Source: Verrucomicrobiia bacterium (GTDB taxonomy: Bacteria; Verrucomicrobiota; Verrucomicrobiia; Verrucomicrobiales; DEV007). Taken from it: a stretch of DNA of 40,810 bases. Under the pieces are notes generated by a model that did not search any database, was not told where the DNA came from, and saw nothing but the letters and a program-made list of their open reading frames with translations. This document shows positions 40,717 through 40,810 of this stretch, one piece after another. Positions within the stretch are counted from its first letter, which is position 1. Every line of letters starts with the position of its first letter. The stretch lies in NCBI GenBank assembly GCA_030425385.1, contig JAUIAH010000050.1:1-40810 (forward strand), read 5' to 3'. A program made the position numbers and the translations under genes.

Positions 40717-40810
40717 ATAAATGTGCGATATTGGGTGCATGAATGTAAACGATCATTGTCCCGGTCCTTACGACGATAACACGAACAGGCGCATGGTCAC
40801 CTTTGCGTCG
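40717..40810. other. right edge, no gene seen
   Basis: The 94 bases after the transposase stop show no coding frame I trust. I looked on the minus strand for the missing sulfatase N-terminus (signal peptide, V-D-D) and did not find it. Confidence 0.4.

Overview
The window most likely comes from a Verrucomicrobiota (PVC group) genome. Supporting this are two PQQ-like beta-propeller proteins, a Cys-type sulfatase, an ECF sigma factor overlapping a zinc-ribbon Ser/Thr kinase gene, and many secreted repeat proteins with short C-terminal beta modules. This is inference from gene content; no rRNA or other phylogenetic marker is present.

Layout. Positions 1-9.4 kb are an envelope and secretion region, all on the minus strand. 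It holds a small secreted protein and a Gly-rich surface protein, then an operon of a DUF4266-like Cys-rich lipoprotein, a DUF3570-like outer-membrane barrel and a TlpA-type thioredoxin fused to delta-60 repeats. The thioredoxin/delta-60 gene is broken by a frameshift. Next come a CAP-domain protein, a four-repeat PPC-like protein and a LuxR-type regulator. Divergent from the regulator, 9.5-12.5 kb encode an ECF sigma factor and a membrane Ser/Thr kinase. 12.65-16.26 kb is a tight four-gene amino-sugar operon: GH84 O-GlcNAcase, a GNAT related to the HAT-like domain of eukaryotic OGA, a BadF/NagK-type kinase and a SIS protein. 16.3-23.8 kb (minus) holds a SulP permease, a DUF3147-like membrane protein, a three-repeat secreted protein with no family I recognise, and two PQQ-like propeller proteins.

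23.9-32.0 kb (plus) is a complete Mrp/Mbh-like cation/proton antiporter operon. It has three antiporter-like large subunits, a MrpA split into separate genes, and two small unrecognised membrane proteins, and it is followed directly by riboflavin synthase. MoeA and a lipoprotein lie convergent to it. A tRNA-Ser(GCU) gene at 34.5 kb marks the start of an accessory region: a large serine recombinase whose ORF ends inside the tRNA gene, a winged-helix protein, a HAF-repeat-like exported protein and a sulfatase. The sulfatase has lost its N-terminus where it meets a truncated IS3-family element.

The observations I rate highest are the split-OGA operon, the extended antiporter operon (its third large subunit lacks the conserved TM7 lysine), a 20-bp inverted-repeat element shared by two secreted-protein operons, the recombinase/tRNA junction, and the sulfatase/IS junction.
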